The notes beneath the pieces are model-generated. The model saw nothing but the letters and a program-made list of their open reading frames with translations. It searched no databases and was not told the DNA's origin. Below, piece after piece: positions 6,679 to 13,634 of a stretch of DNA of 29,208 bases (position 1 is the stretch's first letter; each line of letters begins with the position of its first letter). Source of the stretch: Ruminococcus sp. (GTDB taxonomy: Bacteria > Bacillota > Clostridia > Oscillospirales > Acutalibacteraceae); assembly GCA_003521625.1 (NCBI GenBank), contig DPHV01000008.1, positions 1-29,208 on the forward strand. The letters run 5' to 3'. A program made the position numbers and the translations under genes.

Positions 6679-8016
6679 ATGAAAAAAGTAATTGCTTTGT
6701 TAATGTGCCTCGCTCTGGTTGTATGCACACTTTGCGCCTGCGGCGATCCGACAGACTTTTCGGACGGAGAAAAGCTGTCAAAGGATTATACGAGAAGCAC
6801 AGATCCTGCTGAAAGTTATAATTACAATGACGGTGCAACCTCTGCGCCGCTGTCATACAACGTGTATGCAAGCTCGGTTTCAAACTTTGAGTTAAGGCTG
6901 TTCCGAAACTATTATTCGCAGAAATCCGACAAAACAAAGTCGTCGGTATTTGCTCCTGCCACAGCGGCACTTCAGCTTTCACTTCTTGCAAACGGTGCAA
7001 CGGGCGACACACAGGACGAAATCAGACTTGCACTCGGCAAGGATTTGACAATTGATAATATTAATCAGTGTTCATCGTATTTCAAAAGCCGTATGGAGGC
7101 TGTCAGCAAAACAGGAAGCGGAGAAGTTGACGAGCTTTCCGGCAAGAAAACGGAAGAAAGCAAAAGCGAGTATGTTCGCTTTGGACTTAACTTTTTCTTT
7201 AACGATATTTCCGACGTAAAAACAAGCTTTTTGCAGACCAACGCAAGCTACTTCGGAAATAATGTGTACCGCTTTTTGTTCTCGGACGATAACGCTGTTT
7301 CAAAGGTGAACAAGAGTCTTTCTGATTTTACTTCAAACGATTTGTTTGAAAGTCTGAACGAAAAAGACAGCCTGTTTTTGGTAAATGCCTGCGATATGAG
7401 CGATCTGTGGCTTGATAATTACAGCAAAAGCGACATTGAAAAGGGAACGTTTAAGTCAGGCAGCGGCGATAAAAGCGTAAACTTTATGACCTCAAACGAA
7501 TCGCTTATCAAGACCAAAAATGCAAAGGGAATTATAAAGTACACAAGCAAAAATCCCCTAAAGCTTATGATTGTTATGCCGAATGAGGGCGTGTCACTTG
7601 AGGAGTATATTTCGGATTTCAATTATACTGAGTTTTCCGACCTTCTCGACAGCGTTGACATTACCAAAAAGGTTACGGCGCAAATTCCCGAATTTTCAAT
7701 AGCTTCTGAAGAAAAGCCTCAGCCGCTTTCGGACGCTCTTACAGACAGCGGCTTGTATACGCTGTTTACAGAAGATGCGCTGTTCAAGAACATTACACAT
7801 ACCGATAATTTCAAGCTTAACGAGATTTACGAGATTACTCCCGAAATCACAGTAAACGCTTCGGGAATAAACAGCGACTCGAAAATCGTTGAAAAGCGTG
7901 TTAAGGAGCTTGAAAAAACCGACGAAACAATTAAAATTGACCGTCCGTTTACTTTCCTGCTGATTGATAACGAAAGCAGTATTCCCGTTTACATCGGAAC
8001 GGTTGACAATATCTGA
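6679..8016 (+). CDS. Serpin-family lipoprotein
   Basis: A 445-residue secreted serpin. The N-terminus is a lipoprotein signal (KKVIALLMCLALVV, lipobox LCAC, mature Cys about residue 21), so it is probably anchored on the outer membrane leaflet. Serpin features appear in order: SSVFAPATAALQLSLLANGA with GDTQDEI (helix B-D region), LMIVMPNEG, the sheet strand QIPEFSIASEEKPQPLSDAL, and the C-terminal signature IDRPFTFLLID...VYIGTV. The segment before it, where inhibitory serpins carry a hinge rich in small residues and the reactive loop, reads ITVNASGINSDSKIVEKRVK here and lacks the typical EEGTEAAAAT pattern. It may therefore be a divergent or non-inhibitory serpin. Ribosome binding site AAGGAA precedes the ATG. 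Serpins are known in gut clostridia, where some inhibit host proteases. Confidence 0.85.
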   Translation: MKKVIALLMCLALVVCTLCACGDPTDFSDGEKLSKDYTRSTDPAESYNYNDGATSAPLSYNVYASSVSNFELRLFRNYYSQKSDKTKSSVFAPATAALQLSLLANGATGDTQDEIRLALGKDLTIDNINQCSSYFKSRMEAVSKTGSGEVDELSGKKTEESKSEYVRFGLNFFFNDISDVKTSFLQTNASYFGNNVYRFLFSDDNAVSKVNKSLSDFTSNDLFESLNEKDSLFLVNACDMSDLWLDNYSKSDIEKGTFKSGSGDKSVNFMTSNESLIKTKNAKGIIKYTSKNPLKLMIVMPNEGVSLEEYISDFNYTEFSDLLDSVDITKKVTAQIPEFSIASEEKPQPLSDALTDSGLYTLFTEDALFKNITHTDNFKLNEIYEITPEITVNASGINSDSKIVEKRVKELEKTDETIKIDRPFTFLLIDNESSIPVYIGTVDNI

Positions 8017-8030
8017 TTAAATCAAAAAAT

Positions 8031-8069
8031 AAAGCTCGGACATCTGCATTTACGCTTGTCCGAGCTTTT
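8031..8069. terminator. Bidirectional terminator between the serpin gene and the DUF896 gene
   Basis: A perfect 12-bp stem (AAAGCTCGGACA at 8031-8042 with TGTCCGAGCTTT at 8057-8068) is flanked by A-rich sequence on the left and T on the right. It serves both converging genes. Confidence 0.88.
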
Positions 8070-8070
8070 G

Positions 8071-8295
8071 TTATTTGTCTTTGTTTTTCTTTAAATACGC
8101 CTGCTTGAACGGCACAACCTCGCCGTCCTTTTCTTTAACGCTTACGTTGTCGAGAGTTTTGTCAAACTGTGTGCGGATTTCACCGAGATAAATTTTATAC
8201 AGCTTTTTCTGTTCAGCCTGTTCTTCGGGGGTAAGTCCCTGTTCACGTTTCTTTTTTGCAAGCTCGTTAATCCTGTTAAGCAAATTTTTATCCAT
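8071..8295 (-). CDS. DUF896 (YnzC/UPF0291) family small protein
   Basis: A 74-residue soluble protein of the DUF896 family, typified by Bacillus YnzC. These are small two-helix proteins of unclear function, some linked to SOS or stress genes. The start MDKNLLNRINELAKKKREQG and the following LTPEEQAEQKKLYKIYL match the family's N-terminal helical hairpin. The C-terminal part (FKQAYLKKNKDK) is basic. The ATG at 8293-8295 has GAGG seven bases upstream. A longer in-frame extension upstream is not family-like. It is monocistronic between its own promoter and the shared terminator. Confidence 0.85.
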   Translation of the reverse strand: MDKNLLNRINELAKKKREQGLTPEEQAEQKKLYKIYLGEIRTQFDKTLDNVSVKEKDGEVVPFKQAYLKKNKDK

Positions 8296-8323
8296 ATCAA
8301 TACCTCGCTTTTGTATTGGAATA

Positions 8324-8352
8324 ATCATATCACAAAATAAATAATATTGCAA
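8324..8352 (-). promoter_or_regulatory. Promoter of the DUF896 gene
   Basis: On the minus strand TTGCAA (8352-8347), a 17-base spacer and TATGAT (8329-8324), roughly 30 bases before the start codon. Confidence 0.6.
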
Positions 8353-8370
8353 TAAATTCAAATTAGCATA

Positions 8371-8398
8371 TTGCGTCCGACATTTTTTGAGATATAAT
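8371..8398 (+). promoter_or_regulatory. Promoter of the MutS-like ATPase gene
   Basis: TTGCGT (8371-8376), a 16-base spacer and TATAAT (8393-8398), 34 bases before the ATG at 8433. It lies back to back with the DUF896 promoter, separated by about 20 bases. Confidence 0.65.
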
Positions 8399-8432
8399 AA
8401 TAGTAAGAAATAAAAAATCAGGAGTGTGGATT

Positions 8433-10136
8433 ATGGAAAATTTCAGCTTGCTTCATCCGCAAAATTCAGATGCAGTTTATCGCACCCTGACAAAAGAGGC
8501 GGTAAACGATTTATCGGTTGATTTCCTTTGCAATGCGCTTACCGAGGATGCATACGAGCGCAACAGTATAAAACAGCTTTTAACGAAGATTACCGATGAT
8601 GAAGAGGTAATAAAGTACAGGTGCGACGTTTTTGACGACTTTCTGCGTTTTCCGAAGCTGCGTGAGGATTTGACAGCCCTGCTTGCAAAGCTTGCCGATT
8701 TAAGGGATATTGAGCGCTTTCAGAAGGACACCGAGGCGTCGTCGCTCTGGCAGCTTATCAACAGACTGCGTGAAATAGACGGCTATGTTGACTGCATTAC
8801 GCAGATAAAGACAACGCTTGAATCAATTGACGTAAGGTCGCAGGGACTTTTAACTCTCAAAGAGAACGTAACTTCAATCTACAACGACAGCGGATTTCCT
8901 GACTTGAAAAAGGATATTGAGGACACACTTGCAAAGGCGCAAAAGTTCAGGAGCATAACGCTGGGTGTAAACCTTGACGCACTTCTTCGTCCGAAAACAG
9001 TCGGCGTAATTTCGCTCAACGACAAGCCTTTCACCGACAGCGGCATACTCAAACGCTTCACTAACTTTGCAAATAAGAAGAGCGAGCTGCACCACGGCAA
9101 CGACGTTTCGGGATTTATAAGCTTTCACCCTGCAAATCCGAGTACAACTTCCTTTGGAATGGGTAAGTTTGTAACGGGTGCACAGCAGGATGTAAACCAG
9201 ACATTTACCTCGGAGCTTACGGGCACTGACCCGCTTTCCGACGCTCTTAAAAAGGTAGTTACCGACATTCTGCGCCGTACCGTAAACGACATCAAATCTA
9301 CGCTTGATAAGTACATAAACATCAACGGCTATTCGTTTGTAGCTCTTATGCCCGAGATTATTTTTTACATTCGTTTTGCCGAGCTTTGCGATAAGATTAT
9401 GCAGAAAAATCTTCCGCTGTGCAAGGCACAGATTGCCCCGAAAGAGGACAGAAACTGTAAAATTGAAAATCTTTACAACATAAAGCTTGCTGTAAAAAAC
9501 GTTGAGGGCGACAACATAGATATAATCACAAACGAGTTTGTATTTGACGACGATAAGCGGATTTACATTCTGACAGGTCCTAACAGGGGCGGTAAAACTA
9601 CGATTACACAGGCTGTCGGACTTGCGTTTCTGCTTGCGCAGAACGGAATTTACGTTCCTGCCTCGTCAATGATATTCAGTCCGTGCGACAATATCTTTAC
9701 GCATTTTCCTGCCGACGAAAACGATACCGTAGATTTGGGCAGACTGGGCGAGGAGAGCAAAAGACTTTCAGGGATTTTTGAAATCGCCACACGCTACAGC
9801 CTGCTTCTGCTCAACGAAAGCCTTGCAACGACGAACGTTGCAGAGGGCTTGTACATTGCAAAGGACGTTGTGAAAGCAATGCGTTACCTTGGCACAAGAG
9901 CAGTTTTCAACACGCATATGCACGACCTTGCAAGAGATCTTGACAAGGTGAACAGCAATGTTGAGGGTGACAGCAGAATTGAAAGTATGGTAACGGGAGT
10001 AGAAAACGGCAACCGTTCGTTCAAGGTGTTTATCGCACCTCCGCAGGGCGTAAGCTACGCAAGAGATATTGCTGAAAAATACGGCGTAACCTTTGAGAAG
10101 ATTAAGAGCGAGATTGACAGCAAGCCGAAAAACTGA
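8433..10136 (+). CDS. MutS-like ATPase (MutS core and ATPase domains only)
   Basis: A 567-residue protein built from the helical core and ABC-type ATPase domain of the MutS superfamily, without the mismatch-recognition domain I of MutS and with no Smr domain of MutS2. Walker A is TGPNRGGKTT (about residues 381-390), the ABC signature region is LGRLGEESKRLS (about 435-446), and the switch histidine region is NTHMHDL. Walker B reads LLLLNES, with Asn at the place of the usual Asp. It is thus not ordinary mismatch repair MutS. The role is unknown; related clostridial proteins are usually annotated only as MutS-like or DNA mismatch repair proteins. The start at 8433 has AGGAG at 8 bases. The upstream GTG at 8424 would overlap the ribosome binding site. 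Confidence 0.85.
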   Translation: MENFSLLHPQNSDAVYRTLTKEAVNDLSVDFLCNALTEDAYERNSIKQLLTKITDDEEVIKYRCDVFDDFLRFPKLREDLTALLAKLADLRDIERFQKDTEASSLWQLINRLREIDGYVDCITQIKTTLESIDVRSQGLLTLKENVTSIYNDSGFPDLKKDIEDTLAKAQKFRSITLGVNLDALLRPKTVGVISLNDKPFTDSGILKRFTNFANKKSELHHGNDVSGFISFHPANPSTTSFGMGKFVTGAQQDVNQTFTSELTGTDPLSDALKKVVTDILRRTVNDIKSTLDKYININGYSFVALMPEIIFYIRFAELCDKIMQKNLPLCKAQIAPKEDRNCKIENLYNIKLAVKNVEGDNIDIITNEFVFDDDKRIYILTGPNRGGKTTITQAVGLAFLLAQNGIYVPASSMIFSPCDNIFTHFPADENDTVDLGRLGEESKRLSGIFEIATRYSLLLLNESLATTNVAEGLYIAKDVVKAMRYLGTRAVFNTHMHDLARDLDKVNSNVEGDSRIESMVTGVENGNRSFKVFIAPPQGVSYARDIAEKYGVTFEKIKSEIDSKPKN

Positions 10137-10177
10137 CATTTGCATTAATCCATACGATTATTACCAAACTAAAATAC

Positions 10178-10205
10178 TTGAAAAAATTTTAATATATTGT
10201 ATAAT
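10178..10205 (+). promoter_or_regulatory. Promoter of proS
   Basis: TTGAAA (10178-10183), a 16-base spacer and TATAAT (10200-10205). The leader to the proS ATG is only about 45 bases and contains the direct repeat ATTCGTAC twice. It is too short for a T-box. Confidence 0.7.
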
Positions 10206-10256
10206 AGAAATGTTATGATAATTATTCGTACAATTCGTACACGGAGGTAAACAATT

Positions 10257-11696
10257 ATGGCAGAGAAAAAGAAGATGGTAGAAGCCATTACAAGCAGAGA
10301 TGAGGACTTTGCAAAATGGTATACCGACATTGTAAAAAAGGCGGAGCTTGTTGATTACTCAAACGTCAAGGGATGTATGGTAATCAGACCTTACGGCTAT
10401 GCAATCTGGGAAAATATACAGGCTGACCTTGACCGCAGATTTAAGGAAACAGGTCACGAGAATGTCTATATGCCAATGTTTATCCCCGAAAGCCTGCTTC
10501 AGAAGGAGAAAGACCACGTTGAGGGCTTTGCTCCCGAATGTGCGTGGGTAACAGTCGGCGGTCAGGAAAAGCTTACAGAGCGTCTTTGCGTTCGTCCGAC
10601 TTCCGAAACGCTTTTCTGTGAGCACTACAAGAAGATAATCAATACATACCGTGATTTGCCCAAGCTCTACAATCAGTGGTGCAGTGTTGTAAGATGGGAA
10701 AAGACAACTCGTCCGTTCCTGCGCACTTCAGAGTTCTTGTGGCAGGAAGGTCACACAATGCACGAAACAGAGGAAGAGGCAAGAGAAGAAACACTGCGTA
10801 TGCTCCACGTTTACGAGAGCTTCTACAGAGAAACCCTTGCAATTCCTGCGGTAATCGGCAGAAAGACCGAAAAGGAAAAATTTGCAGGCGCAGAAGAAAC
10901 CTATACAATTGAGCCGATGATGCACAACGGCGTTGCTTTGCAGGGCGGTACCTCGCACTACTTCGGCGACGGCTTTGCAAAGAGCTTCGGCATAACTTAC
11001 ACAGGCAAGGACAATAAGCTCCACTATCCGCACCAGACCTCTTGGGGTGTATCAACAAGAATGATTGGTGCAATAATAATGGTACACAGCGACGACGACG
11101 GACTTGTACTTCCGCCGAAGATTTCTCCGATTCAGGTAGCCGTAATCCCTGTTGCTCAGCACAAGGAGGGCGTGCTTGAAAAGGCAAACGAGCTTAAAGC
11201 AGAGCTTGCAAAGAAGTTCAGGGTTAAGCTTGACGACTCCGACCACGCTCCCGGCTGGAAGTTTGCAGAGTACGAGATGAAGGGCGTTCCTGTAAGAGTT
11301 GAAATCGGACCGAAGGATATTGAGAAAAACCAGTGTGTAGTCGTAAGACGTGACACAAGAGAAAAGTCATTTGTTCCGCTTTCGGAGCTTTCGGCGTTTG
11401 TTGAAAAGCTTATGGAGAACATTCACAACGATATGTATGAGCGTGCACTCAAAAATACGCAGGAAAAGACCTTTACAGCGACAAGCTACGATGAGTTTAT
11501 CGACACTGCAAAGAACCACCCCGGCTTTATCAAGGCTATGTGGTGCGGTGACAGCGAGTGCGAGGAAAAGCTCAAAGAGGTTACGGGCGGCGTAAAGAGC
11601 AGATGTATTCCGTTTGAGGAAGAACACCTTTCGGATACCTGCGTATGCTGCGGCAAGCCTGCAAAGCATATGGTATACTGGGGCAAGCAGTACTAA
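10257..11696 (+). CDS. proS: Prolyl-tRNA synthetase, eukaryote/archaeal-type
   Basis: A class IIa aminoacyl-tRNA synthetase that charges tRNA-Pro. At 479 residues it lacks the bacterial editing (INS) domain and belongs to the eukaryote/archaeal-type ProRS group also found in many Firmicutes. Catalytic motifs: KGCMVIRPYGYAIWENIQ (motif 1 region), CVRPTSETLFCEHY, WEKTTRPFLRTSEFLWQEGH (motif 2), and GVSTRMIGAIIMVHSDDDGL (motif 3). The anticodon-binding domain includes DDSDHAPGWKFAEYEMKGVP. The C-terminal zinc-type domain has DTCVCCGK and ends in WGKQY with a terminal tyrosine, as typical of this type. CGGAGGT precedes the ATG. A dispersed repeat begins directly at the stop codon. Confidence 0.97.
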   Translation: MAEKKKMVEAITSRDEDFAKWYTDIVKKAELVDYSNVKGCMVIRPYGYAIWENIQADLDRRFKETGHENVYMPMFIPESLLQKEKDHVEGFAPECAWVTVGGQEKLTERLCVRPTSETLFCEHYKKIINTYRDLPKLYNQWCSVVRWEKTTRPFLRTSEFLWQEGHTMHETEEEAREETLRMLHVYESFYRETLAIPAVIGRKTEKEKFAGAEETYTIEPMMHNGVALQGGTSHYFGDGFAKSFGITYTGKDNKLHYPHQTSWGVSTRMIGAIIMVHSDDDGLVLPPKISPIQVAVIPVAQHKEGVLEKANELKAELAKKFRVKLDDSDHAPGWKFAEYEMKGVPVRVEIGPKDIEKNQCVVVRRDTREKSFVPLSELSAFVEKLMENIHNDMYERALKNTQEKTFTATSYDEFIDTAKNHPGFIKAMWCGDSECEEKLKEVTGGVKSRCIPFEEEHLSDTCVCCGKPAKHMVYWGKQY

Positions 11697-11788
11697 GCCG
11701 AGTGCCTCGGCGGGCAAATCGAGCCTAAAAGTTAGTTTGCAAGAATAAAATGGTAGCCCGACTTTTGAGTTGATATAAAGGTTACGTT
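11697..11788 (+). repeat. Stop-codon-anchored repeat, copy A (downstream of proS)
   Basis: The 92-bp sequence starts at the base after the proS TAA. Its first 27 bases begin with the hairpin GCCGAG-TGC-CTCGGC and continue GCAAATCGAG. The 3' end resembles AGCCCGACTTTTGAGTTGATA and ends GTTACGTT. A homologous copy lies on the opposite strand at 13544-13634, likewise directly after a stop codon. The ends are conserved and the middle about 25 bases are not. Confidence 0.75.
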
Positions 11789-11831
11789 ATGTCCTCATAT
11801 GTAAAATGTAATCATAAAAGGTGGTGAGAAA

Positions 11832-12764
11832 ATGCCTATCAAGGTTCAGAGTAATCTTCCGGCTATTAAGGTGCTTGAATCAGAAAATATCTTTGTTATG
11901 CCAAACGAGGTCGCATTAAGGCAGGACATTCGTCCTCTTAAAATTCTGATTTTAAACCTTATGCCCACAAAAATTGAAACTGAAACCCAGCTTTTAAGGC
12001 TTCTGGGCAACAGTCCATTGCAGGTTGATATTGAGCTTTTGCAGATGGCTTCGCATACCTCGAAGAACACTTCGCCTCATCATCTGACAACCTTCTACAA
12101 GACGTTTCAGCAGGTTAAAAACGAGAGCTTTGACGGTATGATTATCACCGGAGCTCCTGTTGAACAGCTTGAATTTGAGGACGTTGACTACTGGGACGAG
12201 CTTTGCGAGATTATGGAATGGTCAAAGCACAACGTATACTCAACCTTTCACATCTGCTGGGGTGCGCAGGCAGGGCTATATTTCCACTACGGAATAAAAA
12301 AGCATCAGCTTCCCGAAAAATTAAGCGGCATTTATTCGCATAAAATCCTCAATCCGCATCATCCGCTTATGCGTGGCTTTGACGATACGTTCTGTATTCC
12401 TCATTCACGCTATACGGGCGTTGACGAGAAGGATATAAGAAAGCATTACGAGCTTGAAATTCTGTCGGTTTCCGACAAGGCAGGAGTTGCCGTTGTGTGC
12501 AGTAAAAACGGCAGACAGGTTTTCGTTACCGGTCACGCAGAGTACGACAGGGAAACGCTTGCTAACGAGTATTTCCGTGACAAAAACAAGGGAATTAATC
12601 CGCAGATTCCGTATAATTATTTCCCCGATGACGATGCGTCAAAAACTCCGCCTATGGTTTGGAGGAGCAACGCAACACTGTTGTATACAAACTGGCTCAA
12701 CTACTTTGTATATCAGGCTACACCGTATGATTTGCGTGAGCTTATTGAAAAATATCCGCATTGA
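11832..12764 (+). CDS. metA: Homoserine O-acetyltransferase (MetA family)
   Basis: First step of methionine synthesis from homoserine. The protein is a glutamine-amidotransferase-fold MetA of 310 residues, the normal length. The catalytic triad is visible at canonical numbering: Cys142 in FHICWGAQAG, and His235 and Glu237 in VTGHAEYDRETL. Residue 111 is Glu (TGAPVEQLEF), which in characterised Firmicutes enzymes goes with acetyl-CoA, whereas Gly111 goes with succinyl-CoA. I therefore call it an acetyltransferase despite the common succinyltransferase annotation. GGTGGTGAG precedes the ATG. The 135-base gap from proS is mostly filled by a repeat, and I see no SAM riboswitch or T-box there. A strong terminator follows. 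Confidence 0.94.
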   Translation: MPIKVQSNLPAIKVLESENIFVMPNEVALRQDIRPLKILILNLMPTKIETETQLLRLLGNSPLQVDIELLQMASHTSKNTSPHHLTTFYKTFQQVKNESFDGMIITGAPVEQLEFEDVDYWDELCEIMEWSKHNVYSTFHICWGAQAGLYFHYGIKKHQLPEKLSGIYSHKILNPHHPLMRGFDDTFCIPHSRYTGVDEKDIRKHYELEILSVSDKAGVAVVCSKNGRQVFVTGHAEYDRETLANEYFRDKNKGINPQIPYNYFPDDDASKTPPMVWRSNATLLYTNWLNYFVYQATPYDLRELIEKYPH

Positions 12765-12783
12765 TTTTGAATATATATAAATT

Positions 12784-12817
12784 AAGCCGAAAAGGAATTT
12801 TATCTCCTTTTCGGCTT
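12784..12817. terminator. Bidirectional terminator between metA and rpe
   Basis: A perfect 13-bp stem (AAGCCGAAAAGGA at 12784-12796 with TCCTTTTCGGCTT at 12805-12817) is followed by TGATTTTA on the plus strand. It sits between the converging metA and rpe genes. Confidence 0.85.
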
Positions 12818-12836
12818 TGATTTTATGTAATATATT

Positions 12837-13481
12837 TTAATATGACTGCAATTTTGCGATTGCATCTTTGGCGTTCTCGGCTTTGAAAACAGCTGTTCCT
12901 GCAACACACACGTCAATTCCTGCACTTGCCGCTTGTTCGATTGTAGCTTCACCGATTCCGCCGTCGGCTTCAATCAGCATATCAATACCGCGTCTTTTAC
13001 ATTCGTCCTTGATTTCCTTAACCTTCGGGAGCATATCAGCCATAAAGCTCTGACCGCCGAAACCCGGTTCAACCGTCATAACAAGCACGAGGTCAATTTT
13101 GTCAATGTAGGGGAAAACTGCGCTTGCCGGAGTGTTCGGTTTAATTACAAGTCCGGGCTTAACTCCTCTGCTTCTGATTTTGTCAATCGTCTTGTCAATG
13201 TCGGAATCACATTCAACGTGAAAGGTGATTATGTCTGCACCGGCGTCGGCAAAGTCGTCAGCGTATTTCAGCGGGTCGCTTATCATAAGATGAACGTCAA
13301 ACGGCTTGTCGGTGTATTTTCTGACAGTCTTGATTACGGGTGCGCCAAAGGTTATATTCGGTACAAAGTGACCGTCCATAACGTCAAGGTGCATCCAGTC
13401 AGCGCCGGCCTTGTCCATTCTTACGATTTCTTCACCCATTTTTGAAAAGTCACACGATAGAAGTGACGGTGCAATTTTCAT
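12837..13481 (-). CDS. rpe: Ribulose-phosphate 3-epimerase
   Basis: Interconverts ribulose-5-phosphate and xylulose-5-phosphate in the pentose phosphate pathway. It is a (beta/alpha)8 enzyme of 214 residues, with all conserved elements: KIAPSLLSCDF, the metal-binding HLDVMDGHFVPN and DVHLM, VMTVEPGFGGQ, and EADGGI with the phosphate-binding AGTAVF near the end. I start at the ATG 13479-13481 because AGGA lies 8 bases upstream; the ATG three codons earlier overlaps that site. It links to the neighbouring aro cluster only loosely, through pentose phosphate/erythrose-4-phosphate metabolism. The upstream gap to the pseudo-ATPase contains a repeat. Confidence 0.96.
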   Translation of the reverse strand: MKIAPSLLSCDFSKMGEEIVRMDKAGADWMHLDVMDGHFVPNITFGAPVIKTVRKYTDKPFDVHLMISDPLKYADDFADAGADIITFHVECDSDIDKTIDKIRSRGVKPGLVIKPNTPASAVFPYIDKIDLVLVMTVEPGFGGQSFMADMLPKVKEIKDECKRRGIDMLIEADGGIGEATIEQAASAGIDVCVAGTAVFKAENAKDAIAKLQSY

Positions 13482-13543
13482 TTTAAACATCCTTTCACGG
13501 TTGATTTGCGTTTGAATATGTAGCGGCGAACTGTGTTCGCCAA

Positions 13544-13634
13544 AACGTTACCGATATATCAAGTTAAAATTCGGGCAACAATGGTTTGATTTAAACAAAC
13601 CTATCCACTCGATTTGCAAGCCGAGGCACTCGGC
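13544..13634 (-). repeat. Stop-codon-anchored repeat, copy B (downstream of the pseudo-ATPase)
   Basis: On the minus strand this 91-bp copy begins immediately after the TAG (13637-13635) of the pseudo-ATPase gene with GCCGAGTGCCTCGGC and TTGCAAATCGAG. It ends near TTGATATATCGGTAACGTT, matching copy A at both ends. Its middle forms a different hairpin, GGTTTG-TTTAAAT-CAAACC. Beyond it a separate small inverted repeat, GGCGAAC-TGT-GTTCGCC, lies at about 13525-13541. Confidence 0.75.

Noticed and set aside
10137..10256. T-box riboswitch before proS
   Set aside because: The leader after the promoter is only about 45 bases, with no specifier loop, T-box sequence or terminator.
10639..11187. 182-codon minus-strand ORF inside proS
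   Set aside because: It lies wholly antisense to a clearly conserved aminoacyl-tRNA synthetase gene; its Arg/Ser/Pro-rich composition is typical of shadow frames.
11697..13634. metA-rpe as a composite transposon flanked by inverted repeats
   Set aside because: The two repeats are in inverted orientation only because the genes upstream of them converge. Each sits at its own gene's stop codon, and there is no transposase between them.
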